The translations under genes and the position numbers were made by a program. 64,000 nt of DNA from Chinchilla lanigera (lineage: Eukaryota; Chordata; Mammalia; Rodentia; Chinchillidae): assembly GCF_000276665.1 (NCBI RefSeq), contig NW_004955459.1:13703859-13767858 (forward strand), written 5' to 3'. A model generated the notes under the pieces. It saw nothing but the letters and a program-made list of their open reading frames with translations. It made no database searches and was not told the origin of the DNA. Shown in pieces: positions 48,665 to 60,350 of the stretch; positions within the stretch are counted from its first letter, which is position 1, and each line of letters opens with the position of its first letter.

Positions 48665-51180
48665 CTATCTCTCACATTAACTTACTGTTCACTGAAATTT
48701 GACAGATATTAGTCTGTGATGTATCTAGGGTAATCCTGAGGACAAAAGGCCATCTCTCCCAGCATTAAAGTATATGAGATGTTTTACTCTTTAAAGCCAT
48801 GGTGAAGGGGGACAGTAGCAGAAAGTCTATTGTTATTTAAAATAGGTTAAAGAGGACAATGCCATCATTTCTGTCCTACTGCGGTTAAGGAACTAATATC
48901 ACAGCAGTGAAACTTTTCTCAACATCAAGAAAAGCAAACATAATGAGAATCCAGGAAGGCTTCCTTCCCCAAACCTTGCATGATCTCACCGACAGATTTT
49001 TTTCCATCTTCTTTGAGAATATCGCTGTCTAAGTCTGAATTATTTAAAGGAACTCTCACCTCTGTTGTCCCTATCCACACTCATGTGATGTTCTTCACAG
49101 AAATTAACTTCACACTTTCACAGGTGTGCTTGTGCCTCCAGCAACAACATTTTAGTATCTTTTACAGTTCCTGCAATTATCCAGTCTGGCACTTTATTAA
49201 TTATCTCCATCTTTCGCCAGCTTATGCAGCACACAAACTGGGAAGTTTTCCAAAATCTTTTCAGGAGCCCAAGCTGTTGAACTGTCTCTGAATTTAGAGA
49301 GTTGGTGCAGTTAACTGGTGCTGCAAAGAGACTTATTGGTAATAACAGTGTCAAAAACTCACTCTGGGAGGTTAGTCAAGGGATATTGGGAGTCCTCATA
49401 ATATAACCCATTAACATTGTCATTCTTTGAATCTGGGGACCTAATTCTTTCCAGAAGCTTCAAGAGACCTCTTTGTCAACGTTGACCCTAATTGCCAAAA
49501 TTAGCATAGGCCTGGTGAGTTTCTACTTGATATGTTTTCAAATTAGTGTTCAGGGAAGTTGATTATTGCCAATAATGCTATCATGTTGCCTACATATTTA
49601 ACAACTTAATTACTATTGAAAGAAAGGAGAAATACCTTCTTCCTGTGCTTATTACTGGTATTCAGCAATGATGCCTACCAGTGAATATTTGACCCTCAAT
49701 AGAGGCCAGAAAGCATTAAAATGCATTTACTTTATTATCTCTAAATACCAGTAAATCCAGGTACAGCAGGATGAGCAAAGGAAAAATATGCAGGTGGTTT
49801 GCCAACCCAATTAAGCAAGAAAGACAAGACATCTGATCAAATTGAAAAACATGAGCATGCTCTCAGACATTATGAGATATTCCTAGGTAGCCCCATTTGC
49901 ATGTATCGTTCCATTCTAACAAAATTCATTCACTGCACATTTATTTCATGACAAGCACCACTGCAGAATTCAAACTGGGAAGGAAAGTCCACTACAGTGT
50001 TTTCCCTTCCACATTAAGCAGGGCAGAACAAGCATCACGGCTCTCTGGAGCCCACGGTACAGTACGGATTTAAAACTTGAATGTCTTAAGGGAATGAATA
50101 TTTGGGGTAAGTATGCAGCTGCCTGAGTAAAAATTAAAAGTAGCCAGGCTTTATAAAATGGGCAGTAACTACTCAGCTCCATGTAATCTTTTTTTTTTTT
50201 TTCAGAAAAATGTATATAGCATTGCTACTTTTTCAATTTTTTTCAAGAGAAGCTAGAAGCCGAATAGTGAGATTAAAATAGGACTGTAGAGGCAAATCTT
50301 TAAGTATGTATGGGAGCCATCTATATCCTGGGATTTAAATATGTATGGGGACCCTCTACTCCCTGTTGATTTTTGCTAATGGGAAGGGAGAAAATAATTC
50401 CAGGTTCTAAGAAGAGAAATCCATAGTTTCATATATTTGGTTACAATGTAAGTAAGAGCTTTATGACCCATTATTTTCCAGTTAAATGCAAGTATAGACT
50501 ACATTATGAGAATAGCCTTCAGAAAATGTATAGGTAATTTTAAAAGATTCCTGGAAAGGTGGCAAATGATGTCACAGATAACTGCTGCTATTAACGACGT
50601 ACGCATTAATACCAATACGAGTGCTGCGGAGATGGTCTCTGCACATCTGAGTGATGAAATTTATAGCAAAGGAAGGAGAAAAATCCAATTTACATTTGGA
50701 ATTTTACTTTGGCCAGGGATTGCAAACTGAGCTGTATTTGACAATATCTTGAGCTCACGATATCTGGCTGAAAGATCTCAGGGCAATCTATCCAAGCACT
50801 GTCAAAAAGTTAAGGCAGAATCAAGGCCAGAAAGAAGGGAGGATATATTTGGGAGACTTTGATACGAATAAAACATTTTTGTTTCATATTAGAGAAATGA
50901 AGCTCCCTGAAGAGTGAACTGATTCCTGAGGGACATCCAATAAGAAATGTTCCAAAGCTGGACCTTTCAGTTATCTGAAAGCCTCGCCTCTGATCAGTTA
51001 TATGGAATATTAGACAGAACTTTATGTTCAGTGAAAATCTATTCCTAACTTTAAAGACAAAAGACGCAGTTCTTCAACCAACATGCCCTACTGGTGTGAG
51101 GGTCAATAAAAAGGTAGTCATTAGTACCATTTTCTACTTTTATACTTGAAATGTATATGTTTTCTTTCTCTGTTCAATGG
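48665..51180. other. Repeat-poor stretch with a CpG-retaining block
   Basis: No repeat or gene is assigned. A block at 50506-50730 keeps five CpGs within 34 bp (50595-50628) in otherwise CpG-poor DNA. A T14 tract lies at 50189-50202. Confidence 0.35.
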
Positions 51181-51189
51181 GGCAGCTCA

Positions 51190-51340
51190 GTTCACCTACT
51201 GGAATACCTCAGTCTGTGTTATTCTTATTCAGATTGTACTTCATTAAAATCTCATTTTGAGTCTCCTTCTCCAAGACTCTCCTATCCTTCTTAGCTGAAG
51301 TGATTTTTCTGACCTCACATGTGTATTACTATACATGAAG
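51190..51340 (+). mobile_element. Probable L2 LINE fragment
   Basis: 'aaaatctcattttgagtctc', 'cttctccaagactctcctat', 'ttctgacctcacatg' follow the L2 3' region ('caaatgccacctcctccaggaagcc...'-type order). Diverged. Confidence 0.5.
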
Positions 51341-51344
51341 TTCA

Positions 51345-53900
51345 TCTAACAATTGATCACTGTGTCGTGATCACTCTTCTAGATAGTTTGGAATGGCAAT
51401 TTACATCTTTTATTGCTTTAGTAATGTCCCTATTAAGAGGCTTTCATTGCAGTGATTCACTGTTGTCAGACACGTTATAAGTACAGCAAGAAAGAGGATA
51501 ATGATGGTGTTCCAAGATGTCAGATATTAAAGATCATGGCAAGAAATCATTAAACATAAACTTAAATATCAGAATGCCAGGAAGTAGAAAACATGCTTTT
51601 GCATGAATTGAGGCTTCAACAACTGAGCAAGAGAAGACTAGGATGTGGGATTAAAATCTGTACACTTGCTAAGATTGAATTGACTTAACATTGAGAAAAG
51701 ACAGAAGTTCAGTAACCATGTCTTTAGGATGAGTATCATCATAGATTTCTAAAGCTGGTGATAAAAATATGCGTAGGTACCTCTACTTACAAAAAAGAAA
51801 AGCAAAACCAGGTCTAGCGTGGTCAGTTGAGGAACTTTCTAAGCTTGAAAGTCTAGATACACGTTTGTCACAGAGAATGATGAGAACAGTAAAGGAGAAT
51901 GTTGGACCTTGTGAGCTTTTCCTTTGGCTCCCTCAGCTGCCCCTCAGCAGCCTCTGCTAACAGCACCTTACGGCATTTACACACAGCCACAAAAACAATC
52001 GCACTATGCTTCATTCATTCTGCCTACACTTTTCTTCACTACCAAATCTCATTACTAGCTTATTAATAATGAACAAAATGCTTAGAAAACCCATCTCTAA
52101 CTCCTGAATGACAAAATATTAATTTTAAAAATACGTAATTAAGTATAAAATATGAACAAGGTTTTCCACAACACAGTTTATAAACGCTCTAATTCCCCAC
52201 CTTAAATGTAGGGGAGACTTCTAGAAAGCCAGTTCATTTGAAGCAACCTGGAGAAGAAAAAAGGGTGACTCTACAGCTAAGAAATTAAAAATGGAAAGAC
52301 AAAAGGAGCTGGAAAATAAATTGATCTGACTGAAGCCACAGCACGTGGCCAGTGGCTGATTATCTATCTCCACTGCCTCCAGAGAAAAGGAACAGGAAAG
52401 CGGGAAACACATAGGCTTTTACCGTCACCCTAAACAAAACTATGATTTATTTTCTGCAGCCATAAATGTATTCATAAGCCAGAAATTTTAAACTCTAACT
52501 TTTTATTGTGTATTTTTTGATGTTCCCTTTTCTTTGAAAACCAATAACTTGGGACAGTGATTAAATTCTGTTTTGACACCTGCAACATCCATGTTGTGTG
52601 AACTTGATGGCTTTTCTCTGTTTTTCACCCTTTAAAACTACACATTTTATCAATATTGGAATGTTTTATAAAACAGTCAGTACAGAAAATACCATGGAGC
52701 AGGGAGGTAGTTTTTAATATCATTGAATCAGTAAGTAGTAACCAACATAGGGAACCTCACATAGAGCTTTATTGTTCAATAGCAGTGAACAGCCAAAATA
52801 ATGTTCTATTGATTTAGACCATAGGCCATATATTAAAACATTTAAAAGACAGTTTTTATTTTTAGTAGAACTTGAAAATTAATGTTCACTGAATTCCATG
52901 AATTACATAAATGCAAGGCATAGAAGGTGATTTTGATGAGAAATAATTTTCATCAACTAAAAACATTAATAATCTAGAAAATCTATAGCTGAAGAAAAGG
53001 ATATTGCAACTTACATACTTATGCAAATTATTTCTTTGAAGTTCACTTTGTGCCCTTCTAACTGTCTTAATGCTTTGTATAATTCAAATATATTTTTCTC
53101 TTGAATGATGTGGTCACATTGAAGTACACTATATTAAATAATATAGCATATAAAAAGAAAGCCAAAGCTTTGGAAATTTTCCACACCAAAACTACAAAGT
53201 TTCTAAATCAGTTTCTTCATGATGATTTTTTTTCTAAAAATATGTCTCTATCTCTATGATGCTTATAAAACAAGATAGATGCAGTGGAGCTGTCCTGAAG
53301 CAAAGTGTATTAACTCATTCTTGATACTGCGTCTTCTGAACCAAATTTAGAGAGTATGAGTGCATAAAACTAAATCGTAGTTAATATTTGAAAATTCATG
53401 TATTTAAAATATTTCAGTTAGTGATATTTGATAGATAGGAAATATAGATATATATTATAGAAAAGAAGATTGCTATGTGAAATTTGTAATTTCCATAATC
53501 ATAAAAATAAGGAAATATACAACAACAAATATTTATTTGATATAAATATTAATCTCAATGTGGCTGAACATTTTTAAATGAAAGAGAAACAAGAAAATTA
53601 TAAGGCTTTAAAGAATAAATCTTGATATCTGATCAATTTTTCTTATTGTTCAAAGTGTTGTTTCTTTTTAATATTATGTCACTACCACTTCCAGTCATAA
53701 TTCAAAAGAATGCAGGAAAGCAGAAGATAGCAACTAAAAGTATATTTATGTATGGCAGATGGTAAATATTCTATATTCTTCAATTATATCATAATTGGTA
53801 GCTACTTTCTCCTCTTGACTTGCTGTCTTTAAATTAGTTAATCATAACTTTTGTCCCTTGAAAAAATGTCAGCAAATAAAATAACAGGATTGCCAGTTAA
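51345..53900. other. No recognised feature
   Basis: AT-rich, repeat-poor DNA. The 63-codon frame at 51769 has no recognisable domain. Confidence 0.35.
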
Positions 53901-53908
53901 ATTTGTAT

Positions 53909-53946
53909 ATGAATAGACAAGAGATATATTATAATGTGTACAAAGG
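53909..53946 (+). repeat. 38-bp dispersed repeat, copy 1
   Basis: 'atgaatagacaagagatata' then 'ttataatgtgtacaaagg' recurs at 55711-55748 and 55793-55824. The upstream 'acaggatt' is also shared with copy 2. Family unknown. Confidence 0.85.
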
Positions 53947-53993
53947 GAACTATCTACCCATGAAACTCGCATGAAGAATATTGAATATTTTTT

Positions 53994-54055
53994 ACCTAGC
54001 ATATGCAAGGCTGTGAGTTCCATTCTCTGCACAGCCAAAATAAAAAAACAAAAAA
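53994..54055 (+). mobile_element. 5'-truncated ID SINE
   Basis: 'acctagcatatgcaaggctg' then 'tgagttccattctctgcaca' is the 3' half of ID, with an 'aaataaaaaaacaaaaaa' tail. The A-box half is missing. Confidence 0.78.
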
Positions 54056-54493
54056 GGAATATTCTGCCATGAAAATAAATGAAATACCTTACATGCAAAT
54101 TAGTGATATAATTTAAATTAGTGATGGAACTTTGAGTAATAGAAAAACAGCAGTAAAACAAGGTCATGGACTGCCTGATGCCTTTTTAAAAGTTGAAAGC
54201 CAACTGAGATTAGATAATACGACGTAGAGAAAAAATTACATGTAAAAAAGCAAACTGAGCTAGACATTAGCCTGAAACCAAAGGTCCTAAAGTTCATTAA
54301 TATAATACATCAGTTTAAAAGTTGTCCTTTACTTAACTTAAACTTTGATGGTCCAAAGTTCAAAGTTATCCTTTATTATCTATTATGACAGAAATGGCTA
54401 TTTTAGCTTCTAAGCACAGCTGAGGATACTGTCGCTTGTCTGCATCTGTGACTAATTAAATATTCCTATTCTTCTTCCTTGTTTCATCTGCAG

Positions 54494-54551
54494 TTGTTTA
54501 TTCTAGTAAATACCTAGAGAGGATACAAGGACTCAGCGACTGGAGGCTCAC
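54494..54551 (+). other. Candidate 58-bp exon between good splice sites
   Basis: A branch-point-like 'gtgactaatt' is followed by a long pyrimidine run and 'tttcatctgcag' (acceptor AG at 54492-54493). A donor 'cac|gtgagt' starts at 54552. The third frame is open through the segment and reads VYSSKYLERIQGLSDWRL; the other two frames have stops. No gene family is recognised from these 18 residues. Splice-like pairs arise by chance in 64 kb (two others are listed as rejected), so this is a lead and not a gene call. Confidence 0.3.
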
Positions 54552-55376
54552 GTGAGTATTCCACCTCACACAATAATGACAAGTTTTGCCCAACTATACT
54601 GCTACTGTCAACATCTAAGAGGCTCTGCAATACTTGGTAACACCAGCCTTGCATTTTGCCAGTATGATAGCTGCAAACTACTATTACCTTCTGGATAAGT
54701 ATTTCTCTTTATAAATTATGTTATGCGTTTTATTCTTCAACAATACATGTTTCTTTTGTGAAAGTCCGTTTATGTCTCTGGTTCACTTTTTAGTGGATTT
54801 GGAAGCATTTTTAAATACATTACATTTTCTTAGTTAACTAATGCTGCTTGCTATATTTTTGTCACTTCTACCTTGATATTGTTGAGCCTTATAAATATTT
54901 ATATTTTTAATTACAAATTGATATTATAATAGCAATTGTAGTATATAAACAAAATCAAAACTGATGTGACAGCGAAGGTTCTGAATATGAAATTTATTTG
55001 GAAACCAAATAATAGCAAGGCTCAGATTTTCAGCTTTTAATATCAATATATTTTAATATATTAACAGGTGGAATGTTATTCCTCATACTCAAGATTTATA
55101 ATAATAAATTGATGAGCTGTTTCCTACTCATTTTCCAGTAACCATTTAAAAATAGAAACATCATAAGTGAATTATTTCTGCCAAAGCAAAGAGAAATAAT
55201 AACAGAAATGAGTAATTTTAAATTTACTTCCCCTGTGGCATGCCAATTTCCTAGTTGGGAAAAGAAACAGGGCCTATAACATTAGGTCAAATCCAGTGGA
55301 ATGACAATGAGGATCATTCAGTATCTGCCTCCAGTTCAACACTTCAAACCCAATTCACAGATAAGAAGAACAGGAA

Positions 55377-55479
55377 GGGGCTGGGGATTTAGCTCAGCGG
55401 CAAAAGCGCCTGCCTGGCATGCGCAAGGTCGTGAGTTCGGTTCCCGGTACGGGAGAAAAACCAAAAAAAAAAAAAAAAA
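55377..55479 (+). mobile_element. Young full-length ID SINE
   Basis: It begins 'ggggctggggatttagctca', has A box 'tagctcagcgg' and B box 'gagttcggttccc', ends 'gagaaaaacc' and carries an A18 tail. An exact 13-bp target duplication 'aagaagaacagga' lies at 55363-55375 and 55480-55492. It differs from the copy at 15817 by one inserted A and two substitutions, and CpGs are intact. These are the marks of a recently active, polymerase III-transcribed SINE of the BC1/ID type. Confidence 0.98.
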
Positions 55480-55710
55480 AAGAAGAACAGGATACTCTTT
55501 TCTGGTCTCAAAGTCACAGCTGCAAACCCAGATGTTTTCTTAGGTGTCCTGTGAATCAGACTACATATTCACCAATTCAATTGATATTTACTAAAATTTC
55601 TTTTTAATGATCCCAAACCAAAATTCATTTCTTATAGATTTCATTTTTTCAAAAATGCTCATCTTATATTCAATCTTTTTATAAAATATTGAACAACAGG
55701 ATTATAAAAT

Positions 55711-55830
55711 ATGAATAGACAAGAGATAAACTGTAATATGTACAAAGGTTGTAATGCATACAATATATTGTAATATGCTCACAAACAAAAACATGAATAG
55801 ACAAGAGATATATTGTAATATGTTATAACA
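55711..55830 (+). repeat. 38-bp dispersed repeat, copies 2 and 3 (82-bp period)
   Basis: 'atgaatagacaagagata' occurs at 55711 and 55793, each followed by 'ctgtaatatg' or 'ttgtaatatg'. A further 'atattgtaatatg' lies between. See copy 1 at 53909. Confidence 0.88.
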
Positions 55831-55834
55831 GTGC

Positions 55835-56590
55835 AAATATGATCAAATACTATGATCAATCTCTTTTTGCATAGCTTTTAACATGTATATAGTTCCTTGA
55901 TTAAGCCTAAGGTTTGAAGAAGATATTGTTTGTATGTTTTAAAATGCTACCACTAATTTTTCATTTGGAAAACTGAGGAAACATTTAAGGGTTGCATTTA
56001 TAAAACTTTATGGGGCAGATAAATTTTGATTAAATAGGTAGCTGAATGAGTTCATTACAGACGTTTATTTACAATTCCAATTTTTGTTATTTCATTTATT
56101 CATTTTTTTAGACCAGTCTGTAAGAGTTACAGTTCTTCTAAGTGTGTCAAAAACAGAAAATCTTTCCAAATAATGAATGAAGGATTCCACCACTTCATAC
56201 TAGGAAAAATATCTAAAGAAAAAAATTTCCTGTGTATACGTATCACTTGTGAAGTCCAACACAAAAAATTTATGTGAAAGACTCCTAAGACAAAAAACAC
56301 AATGGTCAAAGCACATACAAAAGATGTTCTTCAAACTCACCTAAATTACTCAATGGTAAATAATCAAAACAATCAAGTTCTATTAATCATCAGTCAGATA
56401 CATAATCATTAAAATGTCTGATAATATCCTGTGAGAACTTGAACACGCTAATAGGTAATGCCACATCTTACTGATGGGTGTGATTATTGAAATTACAAAC
56501 CATGCATTAAATTTCAAATGAACAGATCCTTTGACTCCTCATTATAATTGCTGTAAATTTAGCTGACAAGTATGTTTCAAATATGGTTGC
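55835..56590. other. No recognised feature
   Basis: AT-rich, repeat-poor DNA. A poly-T tract lies near 56598-56607. Confidence 0.4.
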
Positions 56591-56717
56591 TAAGGTTTTT
56601 TTTTTCTCTTTTTTGTAGCAGATGTGCACTGAGGAAATATACTAAAACCTTTGATTGCAAGGACATTGTTTTGTGAGTGTCCTGCAAAAGGAGTGGTATC
56701 TTGAAATATGAGCGTGT

Positions 56718-56726
56718 TCTCTCTCT

Positions 56727-56757
<31 letters not shown>

Positions 56758-56782
56758 TCCCCTCTGTCCCTCCCTCTCTCCT
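56718..56782. repeat. (TC)n / pyrimidine tract
   Basis: CT dinucleotide array grading into CTCC/CCCT text. Together with the following 'cttgtag' it mimics a splice acceptor. Confidence 0.95.
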
Positions 56783-56865
56783 TGTAGAATTGTGGGCAGT
56801 CATCTTTCAACAGCAACATATTATGGAGGAGATCTCCTCTGCAGAGGAAAAGGAGAAAAAAGTAG

Positions 56866-57147
56866 AGGAAAACTTTACTTCAAATTAGATTAAAGAGGTA
56901 TGTAGAATGTGTGAAACTGCAAAATTCTGTAGGAAAACACCACCCAAATAAGTTTATAACAGTGCTAGTGATGAATCTGTTTAAAGTCCGTGCAATGTCA
57001 CATTTTTATGAAGTCCTCAAAAGGAGGAAACATCAAGTGTCATTCGATAGATTCCCTGTTAAAGTTGCAAGGAAAGAAAAAGATTTCATTGAGCCAATAG
57101 ATAGCACTGATTCCATTAGTGATAATGAAAGTTGTCCAACACAATAA
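56866..57147 (+). other. Isolated 93-codon open frame, unrecognised
   Basis: Open from after the stop at 56863-56865 to a TAA at 57145-57147. The best ATG is internal. The C-terminal part is basic, then acidic and serine-rich (ending EPIDSTDSISDNESCPTQ). No domain is recognised and no promoter, splice or retrocopy marks are seen. More likely chance than a gene. Confidence 0.12.
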
Positions 57148-57185
57148 CCCTCTTCTTTCTTGTCTCCCTCACATCATTCATGAAG

Positions 57186-57231
57186 ATTTTCAATGTTAAA
57201 TGTAGGTTAACCTACACTTAACATTGAAAAT
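57186..57231. repeat. 46-bp near-perfect zero-loop palindrome
   Basis: The arms 57186-57208 and 57209-57231 are reverse complements at 22 of 23 positions, with no spacer (centre 'aggttaacct'). The only mismatch is 57200/57217. A TA array (57230-57244) follows at once. No transposon family is recognised. Confidence 0.97.
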
Positions 57232-57243
57232 ATATATATATAT

Positions 57244-57319
57244 GGGTACCAGGAATCAAATTCAGGACTTTGTGCTTGCCAGGCATGCACTTGTGCCACT
57301 GAGTTGTCTTCCCAGCCCA
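57244..57319 (-). mobile_element. ID SINE, reversed
   Basis: 'gggtaccaggaatcaaattc', 'tgcttgccaggcatgcactt', 'gccactgagttgtcttccca' then 'gccca' is the full ID body in reverse. The TA array at its left may derive from the A-tail. Confidence 0.9.
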
Positions 57320-57324
57320 GTTTA

Positions 57325-58880
57325 TATTTTGTATTTTCTTTTTATTTTGTATTATATTGAAATACTGTAATAATTTATATATGAATATTTTGGGTGGTGG
57401 AACAAATCATCTGAGTTTGTATTATTTCTTATGAGGAAATATGTTTGATGTACAAGTACTTTGAATAACAAACATGTTTCTGGTATGAATTATGCTCACA
57501 AACCAAGGTTTTACTCCAAATACATGGAAAAACAGCATATAAAATAACCCTTTGCAGCCATTAGATGGCATTAGAAAAACTAATATGCTTTTATAATAAT
57601 ATCTTCAAAAATTACACTATTGAGTGAATTAAAGTGCAAATGAACCACAGTGTTGCAATTAAATACACATTTATATACACACTTATGCAGAGATACATAT
57701 TCATACATGAATACATATACTTTAGAACACTCTAGTTTTATGTAAAGATCCATAAAGGCATACAAATTTCAGGAAAACTACGTGACAAGTATAAATATTG
57801 ATATGGTTGTCTTCAGCAAGGGGAACTTGAATACATTATAATTTATTATGTCTATCTATGCAAGTTCCACTTATCAGTACTTCCTGGGATGGTGGAAATC
57901 TTGTACTTTTACACCAGCCAGTATGGTAACCTTTGGGTTCATCTCACTATTGAATCTATAAAATGTGAATAATGCAACTGAAGAAAAGATGTTTTAATTT
58001 TATGTAGTTTTAATTAACTTAAAAATAAATGTAAATAGCCATATGTAGCTAGTACATTGGATATACTGTCTAAATGTTAGCATACATTTTTAGCAATATA
58101 CTATCTATAGTTTTAATCATCTTCTCCTAAACAGATGCCAGTAGAGGAGATTAAGGATAATATTTACTCTCACAGATATGCAATATTTTATTAAAAGAAC
58201 AACTGTTGCCATTTTTAAGGTAATTTCCCATGGGAAATGACCAAGGATTTAAAAAGAAGGGATAGATATGTCAAAAATGAACAGACAAAAAACTTCTGAT
58301 TTAGAACTTATAAAATGAATGGCTTCTTCTCTAAGAAAGCTGACTTATAGTGAGAATATTTGTTTTATTAGCTTTTGAAATAGTATATAGAGTCCATATG
58401 TGTTTAAGATTACTCTATATATAAATTAAATATTTAATATTTTATTTTATGAGTAATAAAATATCTTCTTGAATATTTTATTTTTAAAATAAGCATCATG
58501 AATGTACTATTTCTAATGATTGAAAAATCTTTTTTTTAATTCTGCATGGAATACGATTGTGCCTCTTTAGCTAAAAGTACTTATTTTTATAGCATAATTT
58601 CTGCAAATATATTGTACTTATTAATTTATCTCAGGTATTTTATTCTTTGTTACATTGTTAAAGTCAATAATAAACACAATAGACACATATTTCCCTAGGT
58701 TTTTCTTTTTTCTTCTGATGTTTACTTTAGAGTAAGTTCACTATTTGGAATTATCATCAACACGCTAACAAAAATGGAATTGCAATACCTGTATTCTGAA
58801 GGCCATTTTGAGAGGCAGTATAAATTTTAAAAACAACTATTTGGGGGGAAAGTCCAGTAGTTTTAAGTAGGCTAGCAAAG
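57325..58880. other. No recognised feature
   Basis: Very AT-rich DNA without assigned repeats or exons. Confidence 0.4.
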
Positions 58881-58884
58881 TTTC

Positions 58885-58924
58885 AGCAACTCTACTCTAG
58901 CAACTCTACTGGAGTAGAGTTGCT
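58885..58924. repeat. 14-bp duplication plus 12-bp hairpin
   Basis: 'agcaactctact' occurs at 58885 and 58899 (period 14). The second copy is followed, after a 2-bp loop (gg), by its exact reverse complement 'agtagagttgct' (58913-58924). Confidence 0.97.
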
Positions 58925-58929
58925 GGGGT

Positions 58930-59370
58930 AGGATTTTCATTGTGGTCTCTTTTAATTCATATGGTTAACTTTTGACCCTTGATTAACTGTATGTGTGGTT
59001 CAGTTAATACAAAGGGGCTTTTTATCTAAGTAATGATTATAAAATTATGTTGTCTTCAATACAGAGTCTTCTAAGCCAGTTTTTCAGGATGGAAATAAGA
59101 GTGTCAAGATAATGCACTACACATCAACTAATGTCAGAATGAACTATTACATGTACTTATCGTTACTGAAGAGAATAATTCCTTATACTCCTTCCTATGT
59201 TATTGAATCAAAGTGTAGCCTTCAAAACTGGGGTAAAAATAATATATCAAATTTTTCAATTTGATGAAAAATATGACCATACTCACATGAGTCATTTCTT
59301 TCTATAACATACTCCAAAGGATCCTTCTATAGACAAGTCATATCCAAATTCACAAAACTTGGACAAAAAG
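58930..59370. other. No recognised feature
   Basis: AT-rich DNA leading into L1-like sequence. No gene is seen. Confidence 0.35.
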
Positions 59371-59379
59371 AAAATCATG

Positions 59380-60060
59380 AAAATAAGAAAAAAATAACAC
59401 CATATGCCAGAAATTGCAATAAAATTAATAGTTGAATAATGTCATAATACAAGTCAGAAGACAATTAGGGTGGCATTCTGAAAACTGTAACTGAAAACAT
59501 AGTTCAACAAATATTCCATATTAACATATGTATGCTTTCATAAATAAGATTTATTTCTGTCAGATCTGCCCTATGAAAAACACTAAAAGAAGTGCACTCA
59601 ACATGAAAGAAATAGACCCTAAATAGTAACTTGAATCTACTTGAAGAAATACAGTGACTTGGTACAGGTGACTAAATTGGTGTTAGGAAAGATAGCATGA
59701 ATACAGTTGCTTTGTAACTCCTTTCTTCTTCTATTTGTCTTTTTTATTTTAAAAAGAAAATGCAATAACAAAAGAACAACACTGAAGACAAAAACAAAAT
59801 ACTATAAAAACAATAAAAATGATACAGGATTTCAAAACAAGATGACAGGAATTAATAATAGTTGTGATATTACATATTGTTATCTTCAACAAATTTGCTC
59901 GGATTACCAGATGTAAGAATGCAGGATTGATCAAATAATTAAAGACAATAACAAGTTAAAAGAATTAGAAATGATTTAGAGCTTCATTAAGCAAGATGAT
60001 AGGAATTCAGCAATGGTTGTTATAATAAAAATCTGAAATGTACAATAGATATTGTGAAAG
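59380..60060 (+). mobile_element. Old L1 5'-region fragment with dispersed repeat, copy A
   Basis: The left part ('agatctgccctatgaaaaac', 'actaaaagaagtgcactcaa', 'agtaacttgaatctacttga', 'agaaatacagtgac', 'tttgtaactcctttcttctt') follows an L1M segment known from older mammalian L1s. It continues without a break into the repeat core at about 59840-59935 ('gatattacatattgttatct'). A second unit at 59993-60020 ('caagatgataggaattcagc') comes about 150 bp after 'caagatgacaggaattaata'. Confidence 0.7.
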
Positions 60061-60199
60061 GGAAAATAAACTGCTCAAGTAGGAAAGGACAACTGGGATG
60101 AAGGAAAAGAGAAAAGAAAAGAAGGAAGGGAAAAATACATATATTCATATACATAAGACAGCTAGGATAATTGTACTACTAATTCTACTGGTTTATTGA

Positions 60200-60350
60200 A
60201 AGTAATAGTTAATATGTAATTGTTTGGTCAATCTCACATGCCTATATCTGGTGATCTGAGTAACCACTTTGAAGATAACAATATGTAATATAACAACCAC
60301 TGTTAATTTCCTATTTGTTTTAGAAGATAGGTCCATAAACAATAATTGCA
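60200..60350 (-). repeat. L1-like dispersed repeat, copy D (reversed)
   Basis: On the minus strand it reads 'taacagtggttgttatatta' then 'catattgttatcttcaaag', sharing a 23-bp exact run with copy A about 0.3 kb away. A and D therefore face each other as an imperfect inverted repeat. Identity is roughly three quarters by eye. Confidence 0.75.

Noticed and set aside
56788..56897. Exon-like segment with strong acceptor and GTATGT donor
   Set aside because: The acceptor is created by the TC microsatellite and all three frames contain stops.
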